Below are positions 35,212 to 39,029 of a stretch of 39,029 nt of DNA, piece by piece (position 1 is the first letter of the stretch; every line of letters begins with the position of its first letter). The notes beneath the pieces are model-generated. The model saw only the letters and a program-made list of their open reading frames with translations, was not told where the DNA came from and did no database searches. The position numbers and the translations under genes are program-made. This DNA is from Bacteroidales bacterium (GTDB lineage Bacteria; Bacteroidota; Bacteroidia; Bacteroidales; UBA932): the NCBI GenBank assembly GCA_017442315.1, contig JAFRZX010000072.1:1-39029 (forward strand), written 5' to 3'.

Positions 35212-36510
35212 ATGGCCACAGTAGAAAGACATATCAAAGAAGAAAGTGACAAAATAAAAGCGGTAAAGAAGATTGTCAAAAGAAAAGCATCTGAGTTAGA
35301 CGACTCCATCTTAACTCCTGCTCCGCTATCTACTGGGACATCTTGGCGAGAACTATCATTCTCTCATCCAGAGAGGACTGTTCGAATCGGCACTATGTTC
35401 AGTGGAATTGGAGCCATAGAACATGCTTTCCAACGCTTAAAATTAAATCATAAAATCGTATTTGCTGGCGATATCGACTCAAAATGTAAAGAGAGTTATT
35501 TTGCCAACTATGAGATCCAGGACAAAGATTGGTTTACTGACGTTAGAGAGTTCAATGCCTCTCAATATAAAGGCAAAGTTGATTTTATTGTTGGAGGCGC
35601 TCCCTGTCAAGCTTTTTCCATGGTCGGAAAGAGACTTGGATTTGAAGATGCTCGCGGAACATTATTTTATGAATTTGCAAGAATAATAAAGGAGTGTGAG
35701 CCTAAGCTCTTTTTGTTTGAGAATGTCAAGGGTCTATTGAATCATGACAAAGGTAGAACTTGGAGAGTGATGCATGATATCTTTGAGGAACTTGGATACG
35801 ATGTTCACTTCAGGGTACTTAACAGCAAAGACTATGGTATTCCACAACATAGAGAACGTGTATTTTGCCTTGGCTTCAAAAAGAAAACAAAATTCAATTT
35901 CCCAGCTCCAATAGACTTGGAATATATTATGTACGACTTTTTGGAAGATTATGTGCAGACCAAGTATTTCTTAAAAGAGAAGGGAATTAAGTTTGTAACC
36001 AGTCATAAAAACAGAGAAAAGTGTTATACCCAAATCAATGGAGATGTCGCACTATGTCAAAAACGCAATCAACAGTTTAATTGGCATGGAGACTTCGTGT
36101 ATCACCCAGTAAATGCCGATGTTCCATATGAGGAGGATTTTGATGAATTCATTTTTGATGTCCGCGATGTTGAGGAAAAATACTATCTCTCTGAAAAAGT
36201 TGCCAAGTATGTATTAGCTGGCGGTACAAAGAATTTTAAGACATCAACAGAAACAGATCTGCCTGTAGCAAGGCCTTTGCTCCATTCTATGCATAAAATG
36301 CATCGTGCAGGGGTTGATAATTATGTCACACACAAAGGGCGTATTCGCAAACTGACTCCTAGAGAATGTATGCGACTAATGGGCTTTAAAGATTCTTTCA
36401 AAATTGTTGTCAGTGACACTTCAGCATATCAACAGGCCGGAAACAGTATTGTCGTTGATGTGTTGATTGCAATCCTAAAGCAACTGGATATAACTAAATA
36501 CGGTGTGTAA
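35212..36510 (+). CDS. DNA (cytosine-5)-methyltransferase
   Basis: 432 residues. Motif order is that of a C5-MTase: motif I TMFSGIGAIEHAF (61-73, SAM binding), motif IV GGAPCQAFSMVGKR (catalytic Cys132), motif VI LFENVKGLL (Glu170), motif VIII YGIPQHRERVFCLG (208-221), a variable target-recognition region (about 230-375), then motif IX LTPRECMRLMGF and motif X QQAGNSIVVDVL. About 55 mostly charged residues precede motif I, a longer N-terminus than in minimal enzymes. It methylates cytosine at C5 in a target that cannot be read from sequence and protects the host from the HNH nuclease encoded next (ATG overlaps this stop as TAATG). A vsr gene in the same operon fits a C5-methylating system. 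Confidence 0.96.
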   Translation: MATVERHIKEESDKIKAVKKIVKRKASELDDSILTPAPLSTGTSWRELSFSHPERTVRIGTMFSGIGAIEHAFQRLKLNHKIVFAGDIDSKCKESYFANYEIQDKDWFTDVREFNASQYKGKVDFIVGGAPCQAFSMVGKRLGFEDARGTLFYEFARIIKECEPKLFLFENVKGLLNHDKGRTWRVMHDIFEELGYDVHFRVLNSKDYGIPQHRERVFCLGFKKKTKFNFPAPIDLEYIMYDFLEDYVQTKYFLKEKGIKFVTSHKNREKCYTQINGDVALCQKRNQQFNWHGDFVYHPVNADVPYEEDFDEFIFDVRDVEEKYYLSEKVAKYVLAGGTKNFKTSTETDLPVARPLLHSMHKMHRAGVDNYVTHKGRIRKLTPRECMRLMGFKDSFKIVVSDTSAYQQAGNSIVVDVLIAILKQLDITKYGV

Positions 36511-37514
36511 TGGATATTTTAGGTGAGAAATACATTGTCAAGGAACCATTTGATAGGGACATGTTCGTTCCCGATTGCTGGGTAAAGGGGCCCAACAAGA
36601 TTGGAGGCGGCCATGGCGAAGGTAAATTTTATATCGGTTCTAAAGATCAAATGAGAGGCTTCTATGGGAGTGAAGGATTTGAAGCAAAGTGTTTTATTTT
36701 AAAATCCGATCTGCTCACTTATATGCAGGCCATTAAATCGGAGTATCTCTCACCAACACAAGCATATCGAGGCGGAAGTTCTCTTAGGGACGTTTGGGAT
36801 GAGCGTTTGAGCGAAATCAAACAGTTAGATGATAAGATACCTTTTATCATATATGATCAAACCCAAATTGAAGGCCCGCGAGGATATGTTAACTCTACAG
36901 ATAGTGCTTTTAATTTACTGCGAGAAATCTCTTTGCCGAATGTTAGTTATATAAGAGCGCTACGAGTCGCGGATAAATTTGGCAATGATGCTTTTTACTG
37001 GAAACTCTTTGTCGATTATGAGGCTATTGAAGATAAGACACAAGCTTTGGTAAATACCTATGGAAAGAAGAAAAGTCTTTTGGCAGAGCCCGCTGCGCCA
37101 TACGGTAATAAGCAAAAGCAAAAAGTGGTATCAAAAGAACTCTCATACGCAAGAATCGGTCAAGGCAAGTATCGCGAAGCATTATTAGAAGAATGCCCAT
37201 ATTGTCCTATAACACTAATCAATGACGAGCGCCTTTTAATCGCCAGTCATATCAAACCATGGGCAGTATCCACAAATAAAGAAAGGCTTGACCCTAAAAA
37301 TGGATACATGCTTTCCCCTTTGTATGACCGCTTATTTGACCGTGGATTGATTACATTCACAAACGATAGAAAGCTGCATGTATCTAATTGGATTTCCCCC
37401 AAAAATGTTGAAAGGATGAACTTGCAAGAGGGTAAATTCTATCAACAGCTTCCAATGGATGAAAAAAGAGCTTATTATTTGGATTACCATAGAGAATTTG
37501 TATTCAAGGGATAA
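36510..37514 (+). CDS. HNH restriction endonuclease (type II-like)
   Basis: 334 residues. The C-terminal third is an HNH_2-type nuclease: CPYCPITLIN, LLIASHIKPWAVS (His247), ERLDPKNGYMLSP (Asn264), LYDRLFDRGLITF (Asp273). RIGQGKYREALLEECPYC is the conserved lead-in seen in this restriction-enzyme group. The N-terminal 200 residues are not a family I recognise and probably carry target recognition (YIGSKDQMRGFYG; GGSSLRDVWDERL). Start and stop are clear; translation is coupled to the methyltransferase through the TAATG overlap, which suits a toxic enzyme that should follow its methylase. The cognate site is unknown. A modification-dependent nuclease is less likely given the linked methyltransferase. 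Confidence 0.88.
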   Translation: MDILGEKYIVKEPFDRDMFVPDCWVKGPNKIGGGHGEGKFYIGSKDQMRGFYGSEGFEAKCFILKSDLLTYMQAIKSEYLSPTQAYRGGSSLRDVWDERLSEIKQLDDKIPFIIYDQTQIEGPRGYVNSTDSAFNLLREISLPNVSYIRALRVADKFGNDAFYWKLFVDYEAIEDKTQALVNTYGKKKSLLAEPAAPYGNKQKQKVVSKELSYARIGQGKYREALLEECPYCPITLINDERLLIASHIKPWAVSTNKERLDPKNGYMLSPLYDRLFDRGLITFTNDRKLHVSNWISPKNVERMNLQEGKFYQQLPMDEKRAYYLDYHREFVFKG

Positions 37515-37523
37515 AATTACTCA

Positions 37524-38810
37524 ATGAATAGAATCGTACTAGTGGGCAATGGCTTCGACTTAGCTCATGGCCTTCCTACCAGTTATAAAAACTTCAACGA
37601 CTGGTACTGGGAGCGTGTCATGAGGGAGCTAATGTGGTGCCATAGCAAAACATTAGATACGCCTTTGTGTAAAATCAAGTTGGATAAAGTCACATCACAT
37701 ACTTGGCATAGCTGGTCTTATGATATAGGTCTGATACATGGCATGAGGACATTGCTGGAGGCAAAAGAGTATCTGTTTCAACATAAAGGCAATTATATAT
37801 GGGAAATGCATCCCCTGTTTGAGCAAATACAATCGTCGTTAGATGACTGCAACTGGGTTGATATAGAAAATGAATACTATAAACTGTTAGTCTCTTATAC
37901 GAATGACGAAAGCGGGCACTCTTTTCCAGAAATACTTAATGCAGAGTTGAGTATTATTAGGGCGTTACTGATAGAGTATCTCGAACTTGTTCAGAATCAG
38001 GGGCAAAGTAGCGCTTTAACAAACGATTCATTAAGGGAACTAATTTTAGGCCCTATCCGAGGCAGAGACATTTCAATATCTGCAAAACAAAGTTGGATAG
38101 ACTTCGTTCATTATAAATACCGGACCTATATTGAAGATTATCCATCATTTGTTGAGAGTTTAGATAGGTTCAAATCAAATATAGGAGATGTCAGACTGTT
38201 CAATGACAAATATGCTGAACAGATCGAGCACATGGGCATTGATAGCATAAGCGACTGCGATATCCCTGATGATTTGGCTCGTCCGGAGAAAATACTTTTC
38301 CTGAACTTCAACTATACCGATTGGTCGGACAAATATATCCCTGATGATGATTCTCGGTTTTTTATTAATCATATACATGGATCACTTTCCAATCCGGAAA
38401 GTATAATATTCGGTTATGGTGACGAACTGGATAAGAACTATGAAGGGCTAAAGAATCTAAACAATAATGAGTATCTGTGTAACATGAAATCCACAAAGTA
38501 TCTTGAAGCAGATAACTACCGCAAATTATTGTCTTTCATAGATTCAGCACCGTTTCAAATATACATAATGGGACATTCCTGTGGAAATTCTGACAGGACT
38601 CTGCTAAATACTCTTTTTGAGCATGATAACTGTGTGTCTATAAAGCCTTTCTTCCATAGAAAAGATAATGGTTCAGACAATTACCTCGACATTGTTCAAA
38701 ACATCTCTCGAAACTTTACCGATATGAAGAAAATGAGAGACCGAGTTGTCAACAAAACCTATTGTGAATCATTGCCACAACTAAAGAAAGCTGTCGAGGA
38801 TAACAAGTAG
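37524..38810 (+). CDS. abiH: AbiH family abortive-infection protein
   Basis: 428 residues. The N-terminus IVLVGNGFDLAHGLPTSYKNFNDWYW (4-29) is the hallmark of AbiH, a nucleotide-binding-like loop. Further conserved points are FLNFNYTDWSDKY (259-271), FINHIHGSL (280-288), IIFGYGDELDK (294-304) and IYIMGHSCGNSDRTLL (346-361). AbiH was found as a lactococcal phage abortive-infection gene with unknown mechanism. The GNGFD, NYT and HIHG series resembles that of SIR2-like NADases in layout, so nucleotide or NAD handling is a reasonable guess (inference). It starts 9 bases after the HNH gene and is followed two bases later by vsr, so it is embedded in the restriction-modification operon. Confidence 0.88.
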   Translation: MNRIVLVGNGFDLAHGLPTSYKNFNDWYWERVMRELMWCHSKTLDTPLCKIKLDKVTSHTWHSWSYDIGLIHGMRTLLEAKEYLFQHKGNYIWEMHPLFEQIQSSLDDCNWVDIENEYYKLLVSYTNDESGHSFPEILNAELSIIRALLIEYLELVQNQGQSSALTNDSLRELILGPIRGRDISISAKQSWIDFVHYKYRTYIEDYPSFVESLDRFKSNIGDVRLFNDKYAEQIEHMGIDSISDCDIPDDLARPEKILFLNFNYTDWSDKYIPDDDSRFFINHIHGSLSNPESIIFGYGDELDKNYEGLKNLNNNEYLCNMKSTKYLEADNYRKLLSFIDSAPFQIYIMGHSCGNSDRTLLNTLFEHDNCVSIKPFFHRKDNGSDNYLDIVQNISRNFTDMKKMRDRVVNKTYCESLPQLKKAVEDNK

Positions 38811-38812
38811 CC

Positions 38813-39029
38813 ATGGCTGACAAACTAAATACCCAACAGCGACATCACTGCATGTCCCGTATCCGAGGTAAGGACACAAAACCGGAAATTTTGGTTCGGA
38901 AAGGGCTGCATGCACGTGGATTCAGGTTCAGACTGCAAGATAGGAAGCTGCCAGGAAGGCCGGATATAGTGCTGCCAAAATATGGTGTTGCCATAATGGT
39001 AAACGGATGCTTCTGGCACGGGCATAAAG
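38813..39029 (+). CDS. vsr: Very short patch repair endonuclease Vsr (partial)
   Basis: Translated from ATG 38813, two bases after the abiH stop; 72 residues are present before the right edge. MSRIRGKDTKPEILVRKGLH, GFRFRLQDRKLPGRPDIVLP and MVNGCFWHGHK are classic Vsr sequence. Asp51 in GRPDIV is at the position of the catalytic Asp51 of the E. coli enzyme, and Cys66 lies in the zinc-binding region. Vsr nicks next to T:G mismatches that arise when 5-methylcytosine deaminates, so it guards the target sites of the linked C5-methyltransferase. The rest of the gene lies outside the window. Confidence 0.95.
   Translation, partial: MADKLNTQQRHHCMSRIRGKDTKPEILVRKGLHARGFRFRLQDRKLPGRPDIVLPKYGVAIMVNGCFWHGHK

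Overview
The window comes from a member of the Bacteroidales. The evidence is a SusC/SusD pair, lipoproteins with Bacteroidetes-type signal peptides, GLUG and BACON domains, a hybrid two-component-type regulator, and promoters that fit the Bacteroides TTTG / TAnnTTTG pattern. I cannot name a genus. There are no rRNA or tRNA genes and no CRISPR array.

Region 1 (1 to about 27,380, minus strand) is one very long, tightly packed operon that reads leftward from about 27.4 kb and runs off the left edge. In transcription order it encodes: GH3 glycosidase, SGNH esterase (GxDLY type), phosphodiester glycosidase (NAGPA-like), secreted metallophosphoesterase, an unlisted 45-residue peptide, fimbrillin-like+GLUG lipoprotein, second SGNH esterase, GH127-like hydrolase, fimbrillin-like+metallophosphoesterase lipoprotein, SusC, SusD, BACON+GLUG lipoprotein, metallophosphoesterase lipoprotein, GLUG+metallophosphoesterase, and an endonuclease/exonuclease/phosphatase-fold protein (partial). 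This is a polysaccharide utilization locus. Four calcineurin-like phosphoesterases, a phosphodiester glycosidase, an EEP enzyme and two esterases suggest (inference) a phosphate-containing, esterified glycan. The surface proteins look like a construction kit in which GLUG, fimbrillin-like, BACON and phosphoesterase modules are recombined.

Region 2 (27,424 to 31,389, plus strand) is a divergently transcribed regulator with the full HTCS layout (propeller, Y_Y_Y, TM, kinase region, receiver, AraC HTH). Its kinase and receiver signature residues are largely missing, so it is probably a pseudo-HTCS acting without a normal phosphorelay.

Region 3 (about 31,400 to 33,090) is a mobile-element scar: an IS21-family element with recognisable repeated ends but with the transposase core and istB deleted, then an orphan relaxosome accessory (MobC/RHH-like) gene with a hairpin-bearing, possibly oriT-like upstream region and no relaxase.

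Region 4 (33,168 to the right edge) is visibly more A/T-rich and is a defence island. Two overlapping minus-strand genes encode a DGQHR/DUF262-like protein (DGIQRL motif) and a protein with a C-terminal HEPN-like R-x4-H motif. A plus-strand operon encodes a C5-cytosine methyltransferase, an HNH restriction endonuclease, an AbiH-family protein and a Vsr mismatch endonuclease (partial). The two sets are divergent from a shared 117-base control region.
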